From a virus: 39,231 nt of DNA. How positions within the stretch are numbered: position 1 is the stretch's first letter; each line of letters opens with the position of its first letter. Where the stretch lies: the IMG/VR virus record IMGVR_UViG_3300035698_003327, positions 1 through 39,231 of that record; one strand, given 5' to 3'. Shown here piece by piece: positions 7,644 through 13,750 of the stretch. The position numbers and the translations under genes are program-made. The notes under the pieces were generated by a model. That model made no database searches. It had not been told where the DNA came from and saw nothing but the letters and a program-made list of their open reading frames with translations.

Positions 7644-7937
7644 ATGGTGTTAAATTTTATTACAAAGAATTTTAATAGTAGAAGAAAAGAACAAGCAAGA
7701 AAGTTAAGGGAAGCATATAAAAATAATACTAATGGTTATCGAGATAAGTGTAAGGCAAGAAGAATTGCTCAAGCTTATATGAAAGTAAAAATGGGTGTAT
7801 GTTATTTTTGTAAAAACGCAACAATAGAAATGCACCATCCAGATTATTCTAAACCGATATTAGTTTATCCAGTTTGCAAAAAATGCCATAATAAATTACA
7901 CACTTTAATTACTTTAAATAAGGAGAAGAAAAAATGA
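7644..7937 (+). CDS. HNH endonuclease
   Basis: 97 residues. A basic helical N-terminus (RRKEQARKLREAYKNN) is followed by CYFCKN, IEMHHPDYSKP and CKKCHNKLH, the standard zinc-finger HNH core. It is the first gene behind the operator-rich promoter and has no Shine-Dalgarno, consistent with a leaderless mRNA. It could be a homing nuclease or a domesticated one, given its own tightly regulated promoter. Confidence 0.85.
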   Translation: MVLNFITKNFNSRRKEQARKLREAYKNNTNGYRDKCKARRIAQAYMKVKMGVCYFCKNATIEMHHPDYSKPILVYPVCKKCHNKLHTLITLNKEKKK

Positions 7938-8149
7938 AATTTGGGAGATGCAAATGCGGGCGATGGACTTTATTAACTAGACACTCAAAGGTCGGAGGAC
8001 ATGCTGAGGGGTTTGGTTATGAATATTTATGCAGAGAGTGTCATGATAAAGAACACGATTTTTCTGATAAAAGAATTAATGTAAGATTTCAAAAAGGATC
8101 TGGGGGTAAGTATGCAAAAAATACTCGGAGGGATAAGCGTAAAAAATGA
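7934..8149 (+). CDS. small zinc-binding HNH-like protein
   Basis: 71 residues overlapping the previous stop (ATGA). CKCGRW, RHSKVGGH and LCRECHDKEH give a Cys/His pattern like a shortened HNH nuclease; the tail is strongly basic (KYAKNTRRDKRKK). It may be nucleic-acid binding only. The AAGGAGAAGAAAA site upstream supports this start. Confidence 0.6.
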   Translation: MKFGRCKCGRWTLLTRHSKVGGHAEGFGYEYLCRECHDKEHDFSDKRINVRFQKGSGGKYAKNTRRDKRKK

Positions 8150-8185
8150 ATTTTATAATGATTACTACAATGGAGGTTTTAAACA

Positions 8186-8767
8186 ATGCAAAAAGATACT
8201 AACTATGCTACAATTTGGTCGTTCATCGCAATGGCTTTAGTAGCAGTGATTTTAGTTGGATTATTCGCAGGATGGTATGTACCAGAAGCTCCAGTAATAA
8301 CTGAGGCAGGTATTGCAACAGCAATTTTAGCTGGTGTAACAATCCCAACGGCAGCAGATATTGCAGCCGAGATTCCAGTAGTTGATACATCAGTAGCAGA
8401 CAGAATCTGTGAATTAACTGATGGATGTGAGTTCTGGGAAAGCAGAGCCCCATATATTTGGAAGAACATGGTATTAAATGAAGAAGATGATCTAGAAGAA
8501 GCATTACTAGACTTAGTAGGTTTAGATGATGACGAAATAGACGGCTCATTTGATATTGATGTGAAAGAATATCAAGTAAGAGATTATTCACCAGATTATG
8601 AATCTGGAGATGGGAATTGGGAAGTTAAGATATTCGCAAGAGTAACTTATCAAGACATCGATGAAGATGACCATGACCACGTTTATGTATTAATTACATC
8701 AACAATGGACGAAGGCGAATATGAGGATTTATCTGTTGAGAAAGTAAACAGACGTTTTGAATTTTAA
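8186..8767 (+). CDS. membrane-anchored acidic protein
   Basis: 193 residues, RBS GGAGG at 8171-8175. One membrane span or signal-anchor at about 10-30 (WSFIAMALVAVILVGLFAGWYV) is followed by a Thr/Ala-rich linker and an acidic domain rich in Asp and Glu (DDLEEALLDLVGLDDDEID, later YQDIDEDDHDHVYV). The acidic part should face outside the cell or be virion-exposed. Function unknown; it may belong to egress or superinfection exclusion. Confidence 0.55.
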   Translation: MQKDTNYATIWSFIAMALVAVILVGLFAGWYVPEAPVITEAGIATAILAGVTIPTAADIAAEIPVVDTSVADRICELTDGCEFWESRAPYIWKNMVLNEEDDLEEALLDLVGLDDDEIDGSFDIDVKEYQVRDYSPDYESGDGNWEVKIFARVTYQDIDEDDHDHVYVLITSTMDEGEYEDLSVEKVNRRFEF

Positions 8768-8768
8768 G

Positions 8769-8870
8769 ATGGCTGAAGAAACTCAAGAAAATCCAGCAAC
8801 AGAAGCAGTTGAAGAAGTAGCTAAAGAAGCTACAGAAGAAGCTGTGGAAGATGCTCCAAAAACTGAATAA
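8769..8870 (+). CDS. acidic micro-protein
   Basis: 33 residues (MAEETQENPATEAVEEVAKE...), almost entirely Ala, Glu, Thr and Val. It starts two bases after the previous stop and ends before a T-rich tract. Its composition resembles the acidic repeat part of the scaffold at 30223. Probably real because the frame is clean and coupled, but the function is unknown. Confidence 0.45.
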   Translation: MAEETQENPATEAVEEVAKEATEEAVEDAPKTE

Positions 8871-8904
8871 GTCTTATTTTATTTTTTTATTTTTTTTATT
8901 TTTA
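8871..8904 (+). terminator. T-rich termination tract
   Basis: After the stop at 8870 come three runs of T of increasing length broken by single A bases, ending just before the tRNA-like gene at 8906. It fits archaeal intrinsic termination. Confidence 0.55.
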
Positions 8905-8905
8905 T

Positions 8906-8999
8906 GGCGGGTATGGTAAGAAGCAGCTGACCTTTTTTTGTTTGACTCTTAACTTACATTGAAAGAGAAGCACTAGGGGTTCGACTCCCTTCCTCGCCA
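8906..8999 (+). tRNA. putative tRNA with an insertion in the anticodon loop
   Basis: 94 bases. The acceptor ends (GGCGGGT and CCTCGCC plus A) pair at six of seven positions with one G-U. The T arm is clear (AGGGG-TTCGACT-CCCTT). An anticodon stem TTTTT/GAGAA (8933-8937 with 8965-8969) leaves a 27-base loop, so about 20 bases may be an intron. The spliced loop would then read TTGTTAA, anticodon GTT (Asn), but another alignment gives TGT. The D arm is irregular. Either a functional spliced tRNA or a degenerate one. Confidence 0.5.
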
Positions 9000-9042
9000 A
9001 TATAGCAGGGTAGATTAGTTTGGTTAAATCGCTGGCCTCATA

Positions 9043-9357
9043 AAACAAATGGTAAGAACAAATAAACAAAAACAAAACGATAAGAGATACAGAGAGAAAT
9101 TCAATAAGGAGAAACAAATCTTTTATTCCCAAGTTGGCATAAAATGTGCAATTTGTGGTTCTAAAAAACGACTTGTTTGTCACAGAAAGAGTTTTGAAAA
9201 GCATGAAAGAATTGCTAATTTAAGCCGTCCAAAACTATTGGATGAAAAGATTAGTGATTATGTAAGGCTATGTTATCCGTGTCATTTTGGTACCCATTGG
9301 GTACATAAGTTTTTTGGATTATCATGGAAGCAGATTTTAAATTTGCTTATTTGAGAA
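9043..9357 (+). other. archaeal-type tRNA intron (bulge-helix-bulge junction)
   Basis: 315 bases between nucleotides 37 and 38 of the Met tRNA. The junction bulges TAA (9041-9043) and AAA (9356-9358) flank the helix CTCA (9037-9040) with TGAG (9352-9355). Run of A bases makes the exact cut uncertain by a base. Almost the whole intron is filled by an open reading frame, 9049-9354. Confidence 0.75.
9049..9354 (+). CDS. tRNA-intron-encoded HNH homing endonuclease
   Basis: 101 residues. A basic start (MVRTNKQKQNDKRYREKFNKEK) is followed by CAICGSKKRLVCHRKSFEKH and VRLCYPCHFGTHWVHKFF, the Cys/His frame of an HNH nuclease. The ATG lies six bases inside the intron and the TGA lies in the paired TGAG at the 3' splice helix. 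Presumably it spreads the intron into intronless tRNA-Met genes of viruses or hosts. No RBS is visible. Confidence 0.85.
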   Translation: MVRTNKQKQNDKRYREKFNKEKQIFYSQVGIKCAICGSKKRLVCHRKSFEKHERIANLSRPKLLDEKISDYVRLCYPCHFGTHWVHKFFGLSWKQILNLLI

Positions 9358-9405
9358 AGCCAGAGACCGATGGTTCAAATCCATCCCTTGCTATTTCAAT
9401 GATTT

Positions 9406-9507
9406 TATAAGGACTATTAACTCATTAATAACAGTGATCTTATAGTAATGTTGGGATATACACATCTTTTTTTGCAGAAATTTCTATAAGCCCAACTTCT
9501 TTTTTCT
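9406..9507 (+). other. non-coding stretch with inverted repeats and a T-run terminator
   Basis: TATAAG (9406-9411) is inverted at 9439-9444. GTTGGG (9450-9455) pairs with CCCAAC (9491-9496) and is followed by TTCTTTTTTC. A small palindrome AGAAATTTCT lies inside. This could be the 3' end of the tRNA transcript and its terminator, or a small RNA. No convincing gene is seen. Confidence 0.4.
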
Positions 9508-9514
9508 AGAAATA

Positions 9515-9522
9515 TTTATAAA
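9515..9522 (+). promoter_or_regulatory. TATA box of micro-gene 9554
   Basis: TTTATAAA inside AATATTTATAAATG, about 39 bases before ATG 9554 and directly after the terminator-like structure. Confidence 0.5.
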
Positions 9523-9553
9523 TGAATGAAAGCTATGTAACTTGCAAAAAAAG

Positions 9554-9694
9554 ATGGAAATTAACATTAATAAATTAAATATTTGCGAAGGCTTGGACTT
9601 ATCCCCTAAATCCTATGATATGAGGCGGCTCCTTGGGTGTGTTTATGGGTCCTATGAGATAGCAGTATTACAAGGGGAGGGCCTTACATTGTAA
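9554..9694 (+). CDS. hypothetical micro-protein (possible small RNA instead)
   Basis: 46 residues: MEININKLNICEGLDLSPKS...GSYEIAVLQGEGLTL. It has its own TATA box and a T-run (9703-9711) after it. The segment is richer in GC than its surroundings, with CCCCT (9612) able to pair with AGGGG (9673), so the transcript may act as an RNA. Codon use is not decisive at this length. Confidence 0.35.
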   Translation: MEININKLNICEGLDLSPKSYDMRRLLGCVYGSYEIAVLQGEGLTL

Positions 9695-9734
9695 TTTAGT
9701 TTTTTTTTGGGTCTGTGAATAATAATAAACTCAG

Positions 9735-9775
9735 TTATAAATAAAAAAAAATTATAGGTAAATTATAGGTAAATT
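9735..9775 (+). promoter_or_regulatory. promoter with tandem 11-base operator-like repeats
   Basis: A TATA-like TTATAAATA (9735-9743) is followed by two exact copies of AAATTATAGGT (9749-9759, 9760-9770) and a third partial copy. The 11-base period is one helical turn. The repeats cover the expected transcription start before ATG 9781. Confidence 0.5.
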
Positions 9776-9780
9776 AAAAA

Positions 9781-10008
9781 ATGATTGGAAGAATAAATAA
9801 AAAGAACAATATGATCAGTTTTAGGGCCAAGGGACTGGACCCGCGCGTATTACAACATTTAGACACGGAGTTCATTATCAAATCAATCAATCATTATTAT
9901 TTTTATTATTTTCATATTAAACAATTTTTAAGGCAAATTATTAAATTGAATTTTGGAACGATTAGGCATTTATTGAGAAAAGAGGGGAGAAGAAGAAATG
10001 AATTATAA
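9781..10008 (+). CDS. hypothetical basic protein
   Basis: 75 residues, basic, with an aromatic middle (HYYFYYFHIKQFLRQ) and a basic end (RHLLRKEGRRRNEL). It overlaps the following HNH gene by 11 bases. Its promoter carries tandem repeats, so it may be a DNA-binding autoregulator, but no helix-turn-helix can be confidently drawn. Confidence 0.4.
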   Translation: MIGRINKKNNMISFRAKGLDPRVLQHLDTEFIIKSINHYYFYYFHIKQFLRQIIKLNFGTIRHLLRKEGRRRNEL

Positions 10009-10315
10009 AAAATATATTAAAAGTAAGAATTGGAGGGAAAAAGCAAAAAAGTTTAGAGAATCAGTAGGAGAATGTGAAAGATGTGGTAGTAAAACAAAAA
10101 AGATTAATGCACACCATTTGAATTATAATAATTTAGGAAATGAAACCCAAGAAGATATTGAAATATTATGTGATAGGTGTCATTTAATTGCTCATAATAA
10201 AATAAGATTTCCTTGTAAACAGGTAAGGGTAAAGAGAATAATATCAACAAAACAAAAAGATGAAAATTGGAAAGAAATATCAAAAACATTAAGTCACAAG
10301 GTTTTATTAAGATGA
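9998..10315 (+). CDS. HNH endonuclease
   Basis: 105 residues with the classic short HNH plan: YKKYIKSKNWREKAKKF, CERCGSKTKKINAHHLNYNNLGNE, DIEILCDRCHLIAH. The zinc cysteines and both catalytic-region histidines are present. The start is preceded by GGGGAGAAGAAGAA. A freestanding mobile nuclease is most likely; HNH packaging nucleases normally sit near terminase, which this one does not. Confidence 0.88.
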   Translation: MNYKKYIKSKNWREKAKKFRESVGECERCGSKTKKINAHHLNYNNLGNETQEDIEILCDRCHLIAHNKIRFPCKQVRVKRIISTKQKDENWKEISKTLSHKVLLR

Positions 10316-10331
10316 ATAATTTAATTAAATT

Positions 10332-10604
10332 ATGAAATTAGTTAATAGGATCGCAGAGATAAAGATTAGATTAGGTAGAGGAGTTGGTTTGGTTTCTGAG
10401 ATTAAGAACATGCTTTATGTAACTACGGCCCTAAAATTGTTATTGAATTTGGAGATTTTTACTGCGATTTGTTTGGCGCCTTGTGTATTAATTGGATTCT
10501 ATATTATTGGGGCATTAGATTTAGATCGTTTCAAATTGGCGCAGGAAGAAGCAAGATTAAACACTGGAAAGTATAATCCTTATTTTAAAAAGAAGCTTGG
10601 ATAG
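10332..10604 (+). CDS. small membrane protein
   Basis: 90 residues with one long hydrophobic region at about 32-62 (ALKLLLNLEIFTAICLAP, then VLIGFYIIGAL), probably one span or a hairpin. The N-terminus is basic and the C-terminus is charged (FKLAQEEARLNTGKYNPYFKKKLG). Function unknown. Confidence 0.5.
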   Translation: MKLVNRIAEIKIRLGRGVGLVSEIKNMLYVTTALKLLLNLEIFTAICLAPCVLIGFYIIGALDLDRFKLAQEEARLNTGKYNPYFKKKLG

Positions 10605-10618
10605 AAGCATTTATAAAT
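10604..10618 (+). promoter_or_regulatory. early-class promoter
   Basis: GAAGCATTTATAAAT, identical over 15 bases to the sites at 7609 and 12043, 33 bases (TATA to ATG) before the gene at 10643. Confidence 0.7.
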
Positions 10619-10642
10619 ATAAATATCTTAATAATATTAAAG

Positions 10643-10750
10643 ATGGTAACAATAACAAAATGTATTAAGTGTAATCGAGATTTAATAATCTGTAAGGATT
10701 GTATTTGTAATAAAATAAATATTTGGCCAAAGAAGAGGAAGAAAAAATGA
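10643..10750 (+). CDS. micro zinc-ribbon protein
   Basis: 35 residues: KCIKCNRDLIICKDCIC with two Cys pairs, then a basic tail (WPKKRKKK). It is first behind an early promoter and ends in an ATGA overlap with the Tad2-like gene. Probably binds zinc and nucleic acid; function unknown. Confidence 0.6.
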   Translation: MVTITKCIKCNRDLIICKDCICNKINIWPKKRKKK

Positions 10751-11157
10751 ACTTTGAAGAAGCAATCAGATTAATAGAAGATGGGAAAAAAGTTTATAGA
10801 GATTGTTGGCAAGTTGGTTCTTATTGGAAATTAGGAAAGGGGATAATCTTGTGGACTGACAATACTCCGGCAAAAATTCATTTAAATCAAATTAAAGCTA
10901 ATGATTGGCAGATTTTTCAACAGACTTTAAGTGATAAAGAAATATCAGGGCCATTGTCAGGTAGTTCTTATTATAGAGAAGATGATATTAAACCATTCAT
11001 TCGTAAGATTATTCGTGGATTATATTTAATTGATTTTAAGTATGGTGGACATATAACTCAATGTGGAGATGTTCAAAGATTAAAGGGCCATATTTTAGAT
11101 GAGGTAAATGATTTAAAAAAATTCATTGAAGCAGAGGTAGGGAACAAATTAATATAA
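10747..11157 (+). CDS. Tad2-like (DUF2829-like) protein
   Basis: 136 residues from ATG 10747, coupled to the previous gene. The first 60 residues follow the DUF2829/Tad2 pattern: MNFEEAIRLIEDGKKVYRDCW, a YW segment, ILWT and a final NDWQIF. Tad2 proteins sequester the signal molecule of the Thoeris defence system. The second half (from about 70) is a separate helical region not seen in minimal Tad2. The assignment is by motif resemblance, and the central SQTDML-like segment is not conserved. The neighbourhood of early micro-genes fits an anti-defence role. Confidence 0.5.
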   Translation: MNFEEAIRLIEDGKKVYRDCWQVGSYWKLGKGIILWTDNTPAKIHLNQIKANDWQIFQQTLSDKEISGPLSGSSYYREDDIKPFIRKIIRGLYLIDFKYGGHITQCGDVQRLKGHILDEVNDLKKFIEAEVGNKLI

Positions 11158-11474
11158 TGGAAGCTCAAGAAATTATAAACGATTTAAATAAAGAAGATTT
11201 ATGCAGAGATTTAGCTAAAGCAGTTCATCAAATAGATAATCCAGATAATGAAAAAGCAGACGTTTGGATTTGTGGATTTCATCCAGCACCAACCAGCGCA
11301 AAAACAAAATGCAAAGAATGTGGTAAAGTTTGTTATTATGATCCTGAGAGAACAATAACTGAATGTTTGAAGAAAAAGCATAGAAAAATTTGTACTGATT
11401 GTGCCTTAAATAATCCAAAATATTCAGAGTGTTTAAACCCAATCGAAAGAATGATATTAGAGGGGACAAAATAA
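11157..11474 (+). CDS. zinc-binding hypothetical protein
   Basis: 105 residues. CKECGKVCYYD and KICTDCALNNPKYSEC suggest two zinc-knuckle halves, after an N-terminal helix (AQEIINDLNKEDLCRDL). A CGFHPAP segment adds another Cys/His. The start overlaps the previous stop (TAATG). No family recognised. Confidence 0.5.
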   Translation: MEAQEIINDLNKEDLCRDLAKAVHQIDNPDNEKADVWICGFHPAPTSAKTKCKECGKVCYYDPERTITECLKKKHRKICTDCALNNPKYSECLNPIERMILEGTK

Positions 11475-11509
11475 AACTCAATTAAATTCTACAGGAGGTA
11501 AAAAAACAA

Positions 11510-11965
11510 ATGGAACAACCGAAAAAAACAACCGAAAAACCGCAAGAAGGAGCATGGGACAAAATTAAGGGCTATCCGTTAAGAGTTAAGTTTGAGCTAG
11601 ACAAAGCTGTAACTGTAACTTTTTCCCAAGATTTTGAAGAACCTAAAGAGATGCCCAATACTGATGGCGAGGGAGTTTATTACATATTTAACTGTATGGC
11701 AGAAGGAAAAGAAGCTAGTATTTCGACTAGTGCATGGACCTTATTGAATAACTTAAAAACACACTCTCCTTTGGCAGGCAAAACTTTGATCATAACCAAA
11801 AAGAATGTTAAAGGCAAAAACATGTATTATGTATCAACTCCGGAGAACATGGAGAAGATGGAAGATGCTAAGGCTGAAGAATCTGAGATGACTGATTCAG
11901 AGAAAGTAAGTAAGGCTGCAAGCGAGAAGTTGGCGGAATTGAACGACGAAACCCCAATCATGTAA
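11510..11965 (+). CDS. putative single-stranded DNA-binding protein (OB-fold-like)
   Basis: 151 residues with a strong RBS (AGGAGGT). The core is beta-rich (YPLRVKFELDKAVTVTFSQDF, VYYIFNCMAE, KTLIITKKNVKGKNMYYV) with conserved-looking aromatics. A long acidic C-terminal tail follows (about 118-151), ending DETPIM. A beta core plus flexible acidic tail is the usual SSB plan. It stands alone between a good RBS and a T-rich terminator, suggesting high expression. No other replication protein is evident. Confidence 0.5.
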   Translation: MEQPKKTTEKPQEGAWDKIKGYPLRVKFELDKAVTVTFSQDFEEPKEMPNTDGEGVYYIFNCMAEGKEASISTSAWTLLNNLKTHSPLAGKTLIITKKNVKGKNMYYVSTPENMEKMEDAKAEESEMTDSEKVSKAASEKLAELNDETPIM

Positions 11966-11968
11966 AGG

Positions 11969-12022
11969 ATCATCTTTATTTTTTTTTATTTTTTTTATTT
12001 CTAGCCTTAATTAAGGCCTTTT
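11969..12022 (+). terminator. T-rich tract plus palindromic terminator
   Basis: ATCTTT followed by T runs (11975-11999), then the perfect 14-base palindrome GCCTTAATTAAGGC (12004-12017) and CTTTTT. It separates the SSB-like gene from the next early operon. Confidence 0.6.
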
Positions 12023-12029
12023 TAAGCAC

Positions 12030-12056
12030 ATAGTGCACTATAGAAGCATTTATAAA
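12030..12056 (+). promoter_or_regulatory. early-class promoter with 12-base palindrome
   Basis: ATAGTGCACTAT (12030-12041) is a perfect palindrome touching the promoter GAAGCATTTATAAAT (12043-12057). The TATA box is 29 bases before ATG 12078. A dimeric repressor or activator could bind the palindrome over the BRE. Confidence 0.65.
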
Positions 12057-12077
12057 TGTAAATATATTATATATATT

Positions 12078-12314
12078 ATGAAAAACAAAACAACAAAGGT
12101 GATAATTAACGGGATTCAATTAATAGGATGCAAGCATCCACATTTGATTGGAATGAAGATCCGAAAATTTAAACTTTCAAAATTGCAAAAGATTGCCTTA
12201 ATAATAATGGGAATAAATGTTTTAATTCCATTCACATTTTGGCCAGTAACAAACCCAATAATTGCTTTAATTTTTATTAAATTGGATAAAAAAAGGAGGG
12301 TAAAGTTCCTATGA
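12078..12314 (+). CDS. small membrane protein
   Basis: 78 residues from ATG 12078, a leaderless start set by the TATA box; upstream in-frame codons would lie before the transcription start. A basic start (MKNKTTKVIINGIQ) is followed by a hydrophobic region at about 38-65 (IALIIMGINVLIPFTFWPV, PIIALIFI) and a basic end. Likely one or two membrane spans. Unknown function. Confidence 0.55.
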   Translation: MKNKTTKVIINGIQLIGCKHPHLIGMKIRKFKLSKLQKIALIIMGINVLIPFTFWPVTNPIIALIFIKLDKKRRVKFL

Positions 12315-12424
12315 AAGTTAAATTAGTTTGTCAAACTAAAGACTGCGAGGAATTTAAGGAGATAGATTGGGACGAATCTGCTCCTTTACCCAAATTTCTA
12401 TGTGAGGATCACAATGAAATTTAA
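12311..12424 (+). CDS. micro zinc-binding protein
   Basis: 37 residues: MKVKLVCQTKDCEEF ... FLCEDHNEI. The C-x4-C and C-x2-H pairs make a minimal zinc ribbon. It overlaps both neighbours and has GGAGG upstream (12295-12300). Confidence 0.55.
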   Translation: MKVKLVCQTKDCEEFKEIDWDESAPLPKFLCEDHNEI

Positions 12425-12656
12425 AATATATGCAGAGAATTTCCCAGAAGTAATAGAGGCAAATGATATCACAGATGCTTCTGAAAAGGTTTTAGAATTT
12501 ATAGATATTCAAGAGTTAAATTATTGTGTTTTATGCAATGAAGAAATAATTGGTTATGGAAATAATGCAGAACCTTTGGCAGAAGGATTTTGTTGTGATG
12601 ATTGTAATAGTATGGTTTTAATTGAAAGAATTAAAAGAGCAAAGGAGAAAAAATGA
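12414..12656 (+). CDS. small zinc-binding protein
   Basis: 80 residues from ATG 12414 (an in-frame GTG at 12402 is possible). YAENFPEVIEANDITDASEKVLEFI precedes CVLCNEE and FCCDDCNSM, a treble-clef-like Cys pattern with a Gly/Asn loop between. Probably nucleic-acid or protein binding. Confidence 0.55.
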   Translation: MKFKIYAENFPEVIEANDITDASEKVLEFIDIQELNYCVLCNEEIIGYGNNAEPLAEGFCCDDCNSMVLIERIKRAKEKK

Positions 12657-12865
12657 TAAATTATGAGAAAATTGTAACTGAGTTCTTTAAAAGAAGATTC
12701 CCAGAGAATGACATAGAGTTCGAGAAAGAATGTGGGTATTTCTATGAATGGGTAAAAAGATTTAAGACAGGAGAACCTGAGGTTTTCATGGACCGAAAAT
12801 CATTAAAAGTTTGGGAAGATATGAAAGCTGGAATTTTTGAAAATTTGCAGAAGGAGGTAAAATAA
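12653..12865 (+). CDS. hypothetical protein
   Basis: 70 residues, coupled by ATGA to the gene before, with AAGGAGAAAA as RBS. Charged and helical (YEKIVTEFFKRRFPEND, WVKRFKTGEPEVFMDRKSLKVW). No recognisable domain. Confidence 0.5.
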   Translation: MINYEKIVTEFFKRRFPENDIEFEKECGYFYEWVKRFKTGEPEVFMDRKSLKVWEDMKAGIFENLQKEVK

Positions 12866-13399
12866 ATGGGATTAGATCAATATTTAAGCGCAAAGATTAG
12901 TCTTGGAAAATACTGTAATAAAGATTTAGTTAAGACTGGAGAAAAAGTTAGAAAATTACTTCCAGACATATTTAAATCTGGAAATATCGATAGTTTATCT
13001 GTGAAATTTGAAGTAGGATATTGGAGAAAAGCTAACCAAATTCACAAATGGTTTGTTGATAATTGTCAAGAAGGAACAGATGATTGCAGAGCTGGATATG
13101 TAAGCCGAGAAGATTTGGAAAAATTAAAGGCATTATGTGGGAAAGTTTTGAAGATTTTGTCTAAAAAGAAACCAGTTAAAACAAAATTTAAAGATCAGTT
13201 TGGCCAAGATCATGATGAACCTTTATATCAAGGCACAGAAGAAGTTGAGAAATTATTACCTACTCAAAGTGGATTCTTTTTTGGAAGTTATACTTATGAT
13301 GAGTATTATAAGTTAGATATAGAAGAGACAATCAAGATAATCGATAGGGCTTTAAAACTTCCAGAAGAATGGAGTTTTGAATATCAATCGAGTTGGTAA
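12866..13399 (+). CDS. conserved phage protein of unknown function (MGLDQYL family)
   Basis: 177 residues, RBS AAGGAGGT. It begins MGLDQYLSAKI and carries VGYWRKANQIHKWFVDN, DDCRAGYV, FFFGSYTYDEYY and W-rich end. This set of motifs marks a widespread small phage protein of no known activity. It is one of the best links between this archaeal virus and bacterial phages. Early operon position suggests takeover or defence roles. Confidence 0.65.
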   Translation: MGLDQYLSAKISLGKYCNKDLVKTGEKVRKLLPDIFKSGNIDSLSVKFEVGYWRKANQIHKWFVDNCQEGTDDCRAGYVSREDLEKLKALCGKVLKILSKKKPVKTKFKDQFGQDHDEPLYQGTEEVEKLLPTQSGFFFGSYTYDEYYKLDIEETIKIIDRALKLPEEWSFEYQSSW

Positions 13400-13400
13400 A

Positions 13401-13559
13401 ATGACTGAGAAATGTTTAGTCTGTGGGGGAAGAATCCCCCAATGGAGAAAGGATAAAGGCAGAATTACGTGCTGTAAGAAATGCAGTAATGCTTGGAATT
13501 GGATCCCATCAAGGGAAAGGGAAAAAATCAGAGGTAAAAAATACGGAGACACAAAATGA
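13401..13559 (+). CDS. micro zinc-finger protein
   Basis: 52 residues from ATG 13401. CLVCGGRIPQWRKDKGRITCCKKCSNAW is a compact C2C2 zinc knuckle similar to the first finger of some HNH proteins, but no HNH core follows. It may be a remnant of a nuclease gene or a small DNA-binding protein. Confidence 0.55.
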   Translation: MTEKCLVCGGRIPQWRKDKGRITCCKKCSNAWNWIPSREREKIRGKKYGDTK

Positions 13560-13750
13560 AACAAATAGATGCAAAACATTCAACAATGGAAGAAGCTTTT
13601 AGTTTAGCTTTAAAAGAACAATACGATCTAGAGATAACTTGCTCAGATGGAAAATTTGTATTAAAATGTGGGGCATTATTAAAAATGCCAAAAGGGACTC
13701 AGAAAGTATTAGTTTGGACTGGCAAAGAATGGAGGAATATTGGCAAATGA
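13556..13750 (+). CDS. hypothetical protein
   Basis: 64 residues, ATGA overlap with previous stop. DAKHSTMEEAFSLALKEQYDLEITCSDGKFVLKCGALLKMPKGTQ suggests a small alpha-beta protein ending in beta strands (KVLVWTGKEWRNIGK). No family recognised. Confidence 0.5.
   Translation: MKQIDAKHSTMEEAFSLALKEQYDLEITCSDGKFVLKCGALLKMPKGTQKVLVWTGKEWRNIGK

Larger units (their letters stand above)
9004..9393 (+). tRNA. tRNA-Met(CAT), initiator-like, split by an intron that encodes an HNH nuclease
   Basis: Exon 1 is 9004-9042 and exon 2 is 9358-9393. Acceptor AGCAGGG/CCTTGCT, D stem GATT/AATC with GG in the loop, anticodon stem CTGGC/GCCAG with loop CTCATAA, T arm GATGG-TTCAAAT-CCATC, discriminator A. The A1-U72 pair and the AGACCG after the anticodon stem resemble archaeal initiator tRNA-Met; tRNA-Ile2(CAU) or elongator Met is not excluded. 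The intron sits at the canonical 37/38 position. CTCA of exon 1 can pair with TGAG at the intron end, with three-base bulges on each side, as archaeal splicing endonuclease requires. Confidence 0.85.

Noticed and set aside
8223-8591. 122-residue minus-strand frame rich in Leu and His
   Set aside because: Antisense shadow of the membrane-anchored acidic protein at 8186; the composition is an artefact of Asp/Glu codons on the other strand.
8906-8999. Class II tRNA (Leu or Ser) with long variable arm
   Set aside because: No pairing for a variable arm next to the T arm; the extra bases fit better inside the anticodon loop, although the fold remains uncertain.
9049-9354. Group I or group II intron in the tRNA
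   Set aside because: The intron is almost entirely coding with no room for catalytic core elements, and it sits at the 37/38 site with a bulge-helix-bulge-like junction.
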